Source of the DNA: Bacteroidota bacterium | Lineage (GTDB): Bacteria; Bacteroidota; Bacteroidia; Chitinophagales; JADIYW01 | Length of the DNA: 64,000 nt | Assembly: GCA_020436225.1 (NCBI GenBank) | Contig: JAGQYE010000042.1 | Span: 29,862-93,861, forward strand | Direction: 5' to 3' | Shown: piece by piece, positions 24,201 through 30,623 of the stretch | Position numbering within the stretch: position 1 is the stretch's first letter | Layout of the letters: the number at the start of each line of letters is the position of its first letter | Made by a program: the position numbers and the translations under genes | Notes under the pieces: model-generated | Told to the model about the DNA's origin: nothing | The model's database searches: none | Seen by the model: only the letters and a program-made list of their open reading frames with translations

Positions 24201-27100
24201 CAAATGATTATGACGAAACAGTATGGTTCACATTTGTTCCGCCGACTGATGGCGATATTAACCTTACTTTGGAACCAACAAGTGGCATTACCGGAGGAAT
24301 CAATTATGTATTATACAAGATGCCGAACACATCAACAATTTCTTGTAGTGGTACACCTGCAGATATTCCAAATTGGAGTCAATTAACAGAAATTGCGAGT
24401 GGATCAGGGTTAGCATTAAATACGGTAGGTACTACTGATAGAATAAGTGAAACTTGGCCATGCCTAAGTACAGGAACGCGATATTATTTGCAAGTAGATG
24501 GCAATGACTGGCCGGCAACTGCTGATGTAGGTAACTTTAATATACAATTATCACATACATCAAAAGCTACACCTGTAAATGATGATATATGTGGAATTGG
24601 TTCAACAGCAAATACTGGAAATTTTGGAACATTCTCTTCTTCAAATACTGTAACAGCAACCAATCAAGATAATAGATGTGCAACACAAGAAGTAAATGAA
24701 CCAAATATTAATGGGCCGATGAATGATATAACAGATGCTTCTTATGACCATACACTTTGGTATAAATTTACGGCAAGCAATACAGATGGAACTTATACTG
24801 TTTCGGTTACTAATGTTGGTGGAGATGCAATTAATGGCTCAATAGTAGTGTATAGAGAAGATGGCACGATTTGTCCAACTACAAACTTTTCTAATTTAGT
24901 AGAAGTTAAATCATCACCAACCACAGGTTCTGTTTCTAATAATGAATCTTTGACATTAGAATGTTGGGAAATAGAAGAAGGAAGAACATATTATGTTCAA
25001 GTTCAAGGCTGGGACGGCATTGGAGGTGGAGATGTTGGAGATAACTTTAACGTTTCCGTTCAATTTAATAGCGGCACGACGAATCCGGCAGATAATATTT
25101 GTACTGCACCAATGGTTACTGTCGGAGGTGGAAATGTATCAGCAGATAATCGATGTGCAACTACTCAACCAAACGAACCAAATATTTCGCCATCACCTCA
25201 ATCACCTACAAATGGAGATGATTACGACGAAACGCTTTGGTATTCATTTGTTGCGCCACCATCAGGTGAAGTACGCTTAAATACTTCTTCTTATAGTCCT
25301 TCTACTTTGACTTTAAATGCGGATCTATATAGCGTGCCTGCAGGTTATAATTGTTCAGTGTCCGGATTTTCAGGATTGACTAGAGATGATAATACGACCT
25401 TCTTGACATCAATTTCTAATTCTTGGGATTTAAGATGTTTAATTCCAGGCAATACCTATTACATCCGATTTGATGGAAACGATGGTGTATTAAGTGTTCC
25501 ACCGGATAGAGGAACATGGAATTTTAACTTAACTAATTTAGATAATACGAATATTTATCCTACAGTAGTTAACGATGAACCTTGTGGTGCTATTGATGTT
25601 ACACAGTTTGTACGCACACAAGCACAAGGACCTTGTTCAAGTGATAATCAATATTACAATAACAACTACAGTATTTTAAATGCAGCTACTGATGTTGATG
25701 AAGCAACGCGTTCTGTTCAAGCATTTGGATGTAACGGAGAGTCAAATTGCAACGATTATTGGTTCAAATTTACTGTGCCATTAGATGCTACAGGAATTCG
25801 AATTCAAGGAAATGACGAATATCCTATCGGCGCTATAACTAATAACTCTCACCAGCATATTGGTATATATAGAGCAACCGGAGGTTGTGGAGGCACTTTA
25901 CAACAAATTAATTGTGACGATGGTGGATTTGGAAATGATGTTGATTTCTCTTTAGCAGCGTATCCGGGAGAAACTTTATACGTTCAAGTATTCGACGAGA
26001 ATGCACCGGCATCTCCTACAAATCCAACATTTGGGTTCTGTATTTCGGTAGATTGCCCACCAAAACAAAATTGTGCTCCAAATAATATTGTTTATGGACA
26101 AGCACAATGCTGGAACTTAAATACAAATGGTGTTGATATATCACCTCAATATTATGATTGTTTGCCTGGTAGTAATAATTCAGTTAACTACGTATCATTT
26201 ACAACAGACTGCGATGGAACGCCTGTTGATACAGTAACTGTTGTTTTCTCGGTTACTGAAATAGGTTGTGGCTCAACTGCCATGTCGATGTTCTTAGATC
26301 AAACACCATGCGCGTCTCCGTTAGGACAGTATGATGATATCTTAATTAACTGCGCCGTATTTGAAGAAGTTACGGGTGGAACAACTGCTACAAACTTCTC
26401 TTCAACTTTTATATTACCTGCATGTGCCACTTATGTAATGCAAATTATAGGTGATGAAAATACGCCGGATTGTGCTTCTGCAGGTCAAGTATTGATTCTA
26501 AAATCTACCTTACCACCAACACAAGTATTACCGGTAGAATTGACGAGCTTTACAGGTTATAATGATGGAGATGTGAACATTCTAAATTGGACGACCGCTT
26601 CAGAATCTAATTCGTTGAAATTTGAAGTGGAGAAGAGTTTAGATGCTATCAACTTTACATATATCGGTGAACGTCCTGCAGCAGGGAACAGCAGTGTTCC
26701 ATTGAGTTATACATTGACAGACGAACATCCTGTTTTGGGATATAATTATTACAGATTAAAAATTATCGACCAAGATGGAACGTATGAATATTCAAAGATT
26801 ATTCCAATAAAAGTAACAGAAGTTGGAACCAATAACACAGATGGAATTGTTCAAGTATATCCTAATCCAACTAATAATCAATTGAATATTGTGTACCAAG
26901 CAAGCAAAGATCAAAAATTAAGCTTGGATGTTTATAATGTGATTGGACAAACAATGCAATCAACAATTTATGAGATAAATGAAGGCATCCAAACAATCAC
27001 GATAGATGTACACAATTATGCAAAAGGCTTATATATCTTGGATTTGAAGAATACATCAAATGGAAATAGATATCAAACTAAGTTTATAAAAGACGAATAA
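18224..27100 (+). CDS. Giant T9SS type A cell-surface or secreted protein with PPC-like repeats (copy 1)
   Basis: A 2958-residue exported protein. Signal peptide residues 1-25 (ending SNSFAQ; an LLGC lipobox-like string inside it is an alternative). Residues about 26-195 form a cysteine-rich N-terminal domain (ten Cys) with a DIDDGGTDVDEDCYN core, almost identical in the giant at 30624. Then come about 13 divergent units of 155-225 residues, each with ICGA..LGT, a CA..NEPN line, a (D/E)xTVWYKFT strand and a CL.PNTxYYIQVDG strand, resembling PPC-like beta-sandwiches. From about 2769 there is the LPVELTSFTGYNDG linker domain and, from about 2875, the type A sorting domain (VYPNPTNNQLNIVY ... 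KGLYIL ... TKFIKD). It should cross the outer membrane through T9SS. Start ATG 18224 is preferred to TTG 18218. Adhesin-like role inferred. Confidence 0.92.
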   Translation: MKSNYKYFSFFLLLLLLGCSSNSFAQKTLRLRIISISANNTAGTDCDANCIGTSDNQLDWVFDIDDGGTDVDEDCYNLSDDQNSNTTYPNYVVWDRSYDFACQWPSGAIDFNVEGWDQDCADACIGGGFGNVVSDLACTVNVNRAYPANNATSGTYGPYTATCNYNSGFNGGWNCAGTITVTYQWEVSGSYRSQTNDNFICGAYNMGTVGAGGTINRNNFTNINYTTEDICASNEPNNDSGDETVWMKFTTSADPGTEVTVDVDAIGGSGTGGTLCIAGGTVFGWTRVYEGPTSLSGCPFTYTTNPFTQISQVGSVASLGTDNSKIEISCPKPNQTYYVQVEMQGIATCDMGRFNLSVSDNGVHAGPDYICMPASSTTPGVNGFMGTLNSSYDPRTSTGSPTSWDGGDYDLAIFNQSTDCASESTGCCSEPDHTTILSGLNKTVWYRFRTPAPDYPSAPPLAQLAHTYKVLVERLGSSGTLTYPAVYVYEESAVTTRNCPNNNGDYANLTFLERDEIDPLNIVNGGDAEVERLCLKPNTNYYIQVDPVGTTNRVDFNIKVVKDQFRPSDMICDAVDLGYITTNGLQNGPTTGVNWSNNGPSSKLGTAKFFGLPHTNKCTSGEPGEPGASPGGPNPNSGSHTATVWYKFTTGSNVPPDWIYWYEDDNTLNHANRGTVCIGTLFQSRVTFYKNATSYACPVGGNLVEASEMNIPGDLCDATTGIGFGAPCYADMFRLKCPEPNTTYYVQVKDAGAITPCYEGQWSFDNGSHKITSAPTLGGAPSNDSICGAINLGTVPNGGQINNGVIYDNFCATPDLSWRADFTQSLDADVWFRFRPPASGSVRITAQSAPPGSPGIDDDLDIQAAIWEPILGDGTDAHCSDPRFLWTPIISQDHGIQEATEAGVVTAFYYDIYNTCGNSLLCNEGNSLIATCLDPNKYYYLQIDGGSYATCDLIDAGDCVMGYFRLQVTDAGLGLYNNASPGDVGSPYTTLGMPNATLKHDEPCFAQPLTMNNASTSYGSLTWVNMTNRCATSINDPIPAEWNAKNSSTDKTVWARFVAPPSGKVKIRAENRSQLKGDADYHENINIQLALYQTTNCYDKYRLVEVGNGNGFDGGGVEIDPLNDDDYTGICVPCTGTCGFDEYYVGRCLIPGQTYYIMIDGEAGYTCAADVEDVEGDFRISVQELNGIPASTNDSICDAYLMTPISNTVGAVYNSPIAFNNECASIDMSYEGNGKIADEIEGAVFDIDVEHTLWFKFVAPSTGKVKIEALEDGGIDDIDLGIAIYDIPTQNCADIQTNGFKFDDDYDPAVFGIANSDDEEITVSCLVPGRTYWVQVDGESNMTTCGPAFSGTDCKTGQFRMRITTLASDPTYASNVNYSSPAGSSAGGNDMFCEAHQVRNAGGTYNPVNQNTYLNPGETITFNHNNRCATAEQNEPEANGWDLNPFDSDSDPTVWYTFNTGPALGPLRPGDITIRVTNPSGTCFDPDVDLYEYNGTFTSSACDAQAVTHAQFNSLTRIGEGKVFNVLKPREEEIKISCPKPNTRYFLRILGSSACPLFGSDQGDFDVSISMSSVNINFQTNDNICGASNVGSGTLNSGSTLSLTNQNNICATQEFNEPNTSQGCVQNEPCYDETMWHKFTTGPNPGAVEVEITSLVGIGGFFTVPSVTVYKYVPSGDPCSSTPFSNIVALDDDMGFATLLGGIIDPTAKVTLNCVSPNTTYYIQVDGADVSLFGFTFPGFTDNYYYNVDVRDLGSGTGRPANDNLAFAIPADDVAPIDGMLPASGSLTVSGHNRCATCENGENGDYCGNNTTDHTAAFGAEDETVWYYFTTPATPGTTTITVADDPAVSGTFSPNFTLYYNNGSYPLFRNTSGISNNLIQEGSTKSSLYGTASGSYTCLLPNTKYYLQIDGNDNVPGTDDQNNFLVTITDDGSGTPGPTSPTNYDLICSSENLTIPTNGTNGNLTRTNKCAWEEAGEPNTSNNMGNTGDDVTSNDYDETVWFTFVPPTDGDINLTLEPTSGITGGINYVLYKMPNTSTISCSGTPADIPNWSQLTEIASGSGLALNTVGTTDRISETWPCLSTGTRYYLQVDGNDWPATADVGNFNIQLSHTSKATPVNDDICGIGSTANTGNFGTFSSSNTVTATNQDNRCATQEVNEPNINGPMNDITDASYDHTLWYKFTASNTDGTYTVSVTNVGGDAINGSIVVYREDGTICPTTNFSNLVEVKSSPTTGSVSNNESLTLECWEIEEGRTYYVQVQGWDGIGGGDVGDNFNVSVQFNSGTTNPADNICTAPMVTVGGGNVSADNRCATTQPNEPNISPSPQSPTNGDDYDETLWYSFVAPPSGEVRLNTSSYSPSTLTLNADLYSVPAGYNCSVSGFSGLTRDDNTTFLTSISNSWDLRCLIPGNTYYIRFDGNDGVLSVPPDRGTWNFNLTNLDNTNIYPTVVNDEPCGAIDVTQFVRTQAQGPCSSDNQYYNNNYSILNAATDVDEATRSVQAFGCNGESNCNDYWFKFTVPLDATGIRIQGNDEYPIGAITNNSHQHIGIYRATGGCGGTLQQINCDDGGFGNDVDFSLAAYPGETLYVQVFDENAPASPTNPTFGFCISVDCPPKQNCAPNNIVYGQAQCWNLNTNGVDISPQYYDCLPGSNNSVNYVSFTTDCDGTPVDTVTVVFSVTEIGCGSTAMSMFLDQTPCASPLGQYDDILINCAVFEEVTGGTTATNFSSTFILPACATYVMQIIGDENTPDCASAGQVLILKSTLPPTQVLPVELTSFTGYNDGDVNILNWTTASESNSLKFEVEKSLDAINFTYIGERPAAGNSSVPLSYTLTDEHPVLGYNYYRLKIIDQDGTYEYSKIIPIKVTEVGTNNTDGIVQVYPNPTNNQLNIVYQASKDQKLSLDVYNVIGQTMQSTIYEINEGIQTITIDVHNYAKGLYILDLKNTSNGNRYQTKFIKDE
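18815..26090 (+). repeat. About 13 degenerate PPC-like repeats within giant protein 1
   Basis: Protein-level tandem repeats, strongly diverged in DNA. The W-x-x-F strand of successive units falls near 18950, 19550, 20150, 20705, 21380, 21975, 22585, 23120, 23690, 24215, 24755, 25225 and 25755, a period of about 470-670 bases. Most units begin with a CGA/CxA line and close with a YYIQVDG or YYLQIDG strand and G-x-F-x-(L/I/V)-x-V. The last unit is the most divergent. Confidence 0.85.
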
Positions 27101-27121
27101 AATTGAATTGAAATGGATATT

Positions 27122-27155
27122 AAAATCTCGGTAATTTTTACCGAGATTTTTTTTT
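27122..27155 (+). terminator. Bidirectional terminator between giant 1 and the TMTC-like gene
   Basis: A perfect stem of about 11 bp (AAATCTCGGTA / TACCGAGATTT, around 27123-27149) with a short T-rich loop has T-runs on both sides in the respective directions, 22 bases after the giant gene stop and abutting the end of the converging gene. Confidence 0.9.
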
Positions 27156-28992
27156 ATTGTAAGAATGTTGGAACGCCGTTTTTGTTCATTCCTTTTTGAA
27201 CTGCTTTATCAAAAAATTGTTTGGCGCGAGAAGTATCTTTTTTTATCAAAAATAAATAGCCTAAATTTTCATAAGGCGCAAATAAATCTTGTTTCGATTT
27301 TATTAGATTTTTGTTGTATTGTAAAACGCTATCTTCTCCTTTTGTTTCATAAATTAAAGTCGATATTTTATTGACGATAGCATTGTTTGAATTATCTTTT
27401 TCCCAAATCTTGTTGTATAAATATAAGGCAGAATCTTTTTGGTTTTGTTCGTAATATAAATCGCCAATAAGCTCAGTTGCATCTGTTAAAGTGGTGTCAT
27501 TTTGCTGCGCAAGTTGATATTGATGTAAGGCTTTTTGAATTTTTCCGGATTTATAATAAATAATACCTTCAAAGATATGACAAACAGAATTTTCGGGATA
27601 AATGGCATTTGCTTTTTGGATATGATAAAGTGCTTTGTTTAAGTAATCAGCATTTATTGTTGCATCATATTTTTCTTTGTATGTCATTGCAGCGATGCGT
27701 TGTCCTTCATAAGATTGCTCTAATTGTGGTGCATCATTTTCTACTAAGGTAATGCTGTCTTTCCAAACCTCAGCACGTTGATAGGAAAATATTGACCAGA
27801 TAACCACAATTGCAAAACTCACTTGAAGTACACGATTCATATTGTCATTAAAAACGCCAAAAAGTATAGCTACCACACAAATACAAAAACCTAATGAACC
27901 TATAAATGCATATCTATCGGCGATGATGCCTGCAACAGGAACAATAAAATTTAAACAATACAACAAGAAAATCAACAATGAAATAAAGCCAAATGCAAGC
28001 AACTTATTTCGCTTAAAATAATAAATTATTATTCCAAGAATAGTGCATCCTAAAAGAAGACAAGCAATTGCTTGCCAACTAAAAAATGGAAATAACTCAA
28101 CTTGATTAAATCCAAAATAATACCAATAACCATAAGGTACAGCTAAAAACTTTAGATAATAATAAAACGTTACTGCGGTTGCAGCAATCTTATCAAGTAA
28201 AAAGGTAGTGTTAAAAAATGGATTTTCTGTATATGAAACATACGAAATGATTTGTTCGTTTGTTGGCTTTGGAATCAGTATGTCTGGCAATGTTGAATGA
28301 AAAAATGTTTGCAGTATATGTAATAAAATGAAAATAAAAATTGCGTGTTTTATTTTTGATTTTCCATAAAAGAAAATTAAAAGAAATGGAATAAAAAACA
28401 TAAATCCAACAGCATCGTATTTGCTGAGAATAGCACAAACAAACAAGAAGGAACTAAGCAAATATCCGACTATAATATTTGACTTATTTTGATTTTGTAT
28501 CATTAAAATTGGAATGCAAGAAAGAATTCCAAAAAGCATACTCAAAATATTATCTCGGCTTTTTAAATTACAAATTACGTTTGTATGAATTGGATGAACT
28601 AAAAATAAAATGGTAACAATTAATGCAATCAGTTTCTTGTTTTTCTCTAAAGGTAATGCACACATAAAAGCATAAATACTGACACAAAGAAGATAATACA
28701 ACACAACATTTACAATGTGTGAAATCGGTGCGCTGGGTTCTCCAACAACATAATTTTCTATTGCATAAGAAAGAATTAAAAACGGACGATAATCGCTTTT
28801 GTTAAATGGAGTTTTAAAAATATGCAATAATCCTTCTATGCCTTGACTTCGTTGCGGCAAATCAGTATTGATAAAATAATCATCCAAGGCATAGTCATAA
28901 GAAAAAGTTTTGGCATATAACAATAATACCAAACCTAGCAATAATAAACATACACCAAATTTATTCTCGTAGATTTTTGCCGGAAATTTCAT
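27154..28992 (-). CDS. TMTC-like GT-C membrane protein with C-terminal TPRs
   Basis: A 612-residue protein with about ten or more membrane helices (residues 1 to about 420) and a C-terminal TPR region (about 440-612; helical repeats such as YHIQKANAIYPENS and GIIYYKSGKIQKALHQYQLAQQ). The membrane part shows the GT-C pattern of the TMTC O-mannosyltransferase family: an acidic first loop (YDYALDDYF), YRPFLILSYAIEN, ISHIVNVVLYYLL, LVHPIHTNVICNLKSRDNIL and LSKYDAVG. These enzymes transfer sugars from lipid-linked donors to Ser/Thr of exported proteins. It lies between the two T9SS-giant modules but on the other strand, so a role in glycosylating those Thr/Ser/Asn-rich proteins is an attractive inference, not shown. 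Many Bacteroidota homologues are annotated only as TPR membrane proteins. Confidence 0.78.
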   Translation of the reverse strand: MKFPAKIYENKFGVCLLLLGLVLLLYAKTFSYDYALDDYFINTDLPQRSQGIEGLLHIFKTPFNKSDYRPFLILSYAIENYVVGEPSAPISHIVNVVLYYLLCVSIYAFMCALPLEKNKKLIALIVTILFLVHPIHTNVICNLKSRDNILSMLFGILSCIPILMIQNQNKSNIIVGYLLSSFLFVCAILSKYDAVGFMFFIPFLLIFFYGKSKIKHAIFIFILLHILQTFFHSTLPDILIPKPTNEQIISYVSYTENPFFNTTFLLDKIAATAVTFYYYLKFLAVPYGYWYYFGFNQVELFPFFSWQAIACLLLGCTILGIIIYYFKRNKLLAFGFISLLIFLLYCLNFIVPVAGIIADRYAFIGSLGFCICVVAILFGVFNDNMNRVLQVSFAIVVIWSIFSYQRAEVWKDSITLVENDAPQLEQSYEGQRIAAMTYKEKYDATINADYLNKALYHIQKANAIYPENSVCHIFEGIIYYKSGKIQKALHQYQLAQQNDTTLTDATELIGDLYYEQNQKDSALYLYNKIWEKDNSNNAIVNKISTLIYETKGEDSVLQYNKNLIKSKQDLFAPYENLGYLFLIKKDTSRAKQFFDKAVQKGMNKNGVPTFLQ

Positions 28993-29181
28993 TAAGTAAT
29001 GATACTAATTTCTACCTAATTAGTAATAAGTTTCTTCTTAATTTTTTGGAATAAAGCCATGGTTCATGTCCACACGAAAAAGGTTACTTATTGGTTTAAG
29101 AAGACACTAAACAAAGCTATAGTATGAAGCTTTATAGACGATAAAATCTATAAATTACAAACAAAATACAGATTAGAATGT

Positions 29182-29189
29182 TACCTTTG
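29182..29189 (+). promoter_or_regulatory. Promoter -7 element before ferritin
   Basis: TACCTTTG matches TAnnTTTG and ends 17 bases before the ferritin ATG, giving a very short leader. No clear -33 element is seen, so an activator could be needed. Confidence 0.5.
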
Positions 29190-29206
29190 AAGAGAAAATA
29201 TGTAAT

Positions 29207-29734
29207 ATGATTATTCCAAAGAAAGTAGAAAAAACACTAAACGCTCATTTAGAATTAGAAGCCGATGCCTTTTTTAGTTACCTTGCTGTGGCAGCTTGGT
29301 GCGAGAAAGAAGGTATGGAAGGCTGTGCTAAGTTTTTCCGTAAACAATCAGATGAAGAACATGTTCATTTTATGAAATTCTTTGACTATATCAACGAAGT
29401 TGGTGGACATGCCATTGTGCCTTCTGTGAAACAACCAAAAATTGATTTTAAAGATATCTTAGAGATATGCCAACACGCACTAAATGGTGAAAAGAAGGTG
29501 ACTAAATCTATCTATAATGTTTTGAAAGTTACCCAACAAGAAGAAGATCACGCAACAGAAGAATTTCTTCAATTTTTTGTGATGGAACAACGCGAGGAAG
29601 AAGTGCAGTTTAATAGAATTATAGACAAGATAAAACTCATTGGTAAAGGTCCGCAAAGTTTATATTACATCGATAAAGAATTTGAAAAATTAGTTGCTTC
29701 AAAAGGAAAAGATGGCGGAGAAGGAAATGAATAA
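29207..29734 (+). CDS. ftnA: Non-heme ferritin
   Basis: A 175-residue iron-storage protein of the FtnA type, forming a 24-subunit shell that oxidises Fe(II). Ferroxidase-centre ligands are visible: E18 (LELEAD), E51 and H54 (SDEEHVHFMK), with further Glu in helices C and D (HALNGEKKVTKS, TQQEEDHATEEF, FVMEQREEEVQFNRII). The length is the usual 165-175 residues. A short Gly/Glu-rich tail (GKDGGEGNE) is extra. It is monocistronic with its own TAnnTTTG element. Iron storage suits an organism with several iron-sulfur and di-iron proteins nearby. Confidence 0.95.
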   Translation: MIIPKKVEKTLNAHLELEADAFFSYLAVAAWCEKEGMEGCAKFFRKQSDEEHVHFMKFFDYINEVGGHAIVPSVKQPKIDFKDILEICQHALNGEKKVTKSIYNVLKVTQQEEDHATEEFLQFFVMEQREEEVQFNRIIDKIKLIGKGPQSLYYIDKEFEKLVASKGKDGGEGNE

Positions 29735-30026
29735 TAAACTTTCTTGCTCCTTTTTTTTTGCATATCATTTCATATTTTTATCTGCCAATATTTAATTTCC
29801 TTTTTCTCTATTAAAGTAATTCCAAGACGTAGATTTCCCATTGATTTCTTGAATCCCTTGTCATTTTTATAAATGACAAATAGCAATTTTGTTAATGTAC
29901 ATTATATTAATATTCACTCAGTTAAATATTACTATTATTCTAACTTATTTAGTACAATTACACTAATTATTTAGATTTTATATAAATAAAGTGTTTTTAA
30001 TTAAAACCGAAAAATAATTGTGCAAA
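29735..30026 (+). other. Intergenic region without a gene
   Basis: About 290 bases of very AT-rich sequence between ferritin and the promoter of the second T9SS module. I see no plausible coding frame, RNA gene or strong hairpin; a T-run at about 29750 follows the ferritin stop closely but without a convincing stem. It probably contains upstream regulatory sequence for the module. Confidence 0.6.
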
Positions 30027-30056
30027 TTTGTAAAATTAATGTTAATTTTATTTTTG
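30027..30056 (+). promoter_or_regulatory. Promoter of the second T9SS-giant module
   Basis: TTTG at 30027-30030 and TATTTTTG (TAnnTTTG) at 30049-30056 are separated by 18 bases. Predicted transcription start is near 30062, which excludes the in-frame start at 30018 and supports ATG 30117. Confidence 0.7.
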
Positions 30057-30116
30057 TTTACTTTAGGTGAAAAACTATTTATTTTAGGAGTAATATTAGA
30101 AATAAGTATAAAGATT

Positions 30117-30608
30117 ATGAAAAAATTTTACAAAGTTATTCTAACTTCTTGTTTCTATCTTTCCTTTTGTGCAGGTTTTGCAGAGTCAGGTTATTACCAA
30201 AAAATTGATTTAGATTTAAATACTTCTTGTACATGCAAAGATAAAACAACACGTACGTATGAATTAGCCAAAGCGCTTCAGCCGGAAGATTTTAGCAAGT
30301 ATAATTTTTATGCATATACTTTCCAATTTCCTGAAAATATAAACGGCGTTTCAAAATTATTCAAAGCTTTTGAAAATGATTTGTCTGTGCATAAAATTTC
30401 AATGATTGAGTGGAGTTCATTTATGCTTTTAGTTGATGATACTTTCGACAAGAATTCTTTTGAAATTGCAGCAAACAAAATCTTTAAAACGATAACACCA
30501 ATTTCTTACTCCGAATTTTTAAACAAGAAAGTAAGAGATAAAACATTGCTGAGTGAATATCTCAATTTAGCAGATAAGCAACAAAATATTATAAATACTA
30601 ATAAATAA
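30117..30608 (+). CDS. Small secreted protein, second copy of the T9SS-giant module
   Basis: A 163-residue protein with a signal peptide (MKKFYKVILTSCFYLSF...GFAES, cleavage near residue 20). It is paralogous to the protein at 17682-18191: GYYQ(K/S)I(D/N)LD near the start, the CTC motif (TSCTCKDKTTRTYELAKAL), GVSKLFKAFEND, SFMLL(V/T)DDTF and a closing helix around SEFLNKK. It contains one predicted compact domain and lacks the C-terminal T9SS signal, so it should stay periplasmic or leave by another route. It precedes the second giant gene by 15 bases and is surely co-transcribed with it. Start ATG 30117 is chosen because the promoter lies between it and an earlier in-frame start. Function unknown. 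Confidence 0.82.
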   Translation: MKKFYKVILTSCFYLSFCAGFAESGYYQKIDLDLNTSCTCKDKTTRTYELAKALQPEDFSKYNFYAYTFQFPENINGVSKLFKAFENDLSVHKISMIEWSSFMLLVDDTFDKNSFEIAANKIFKTITPISYSEFLNKKVRDKTLLSEYLNLADKQQNIINTNK

Positions 30609-30623
30609 GTAAAAAGTAAACCT

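Noticed and set aside
30018..30116. Upstream in-frame start of the second small secreted gene
   Set aside because: A TTTG-N18-TATTTTTG promoter lies inside this extension, and the signal peptide begins at ATG 30117.
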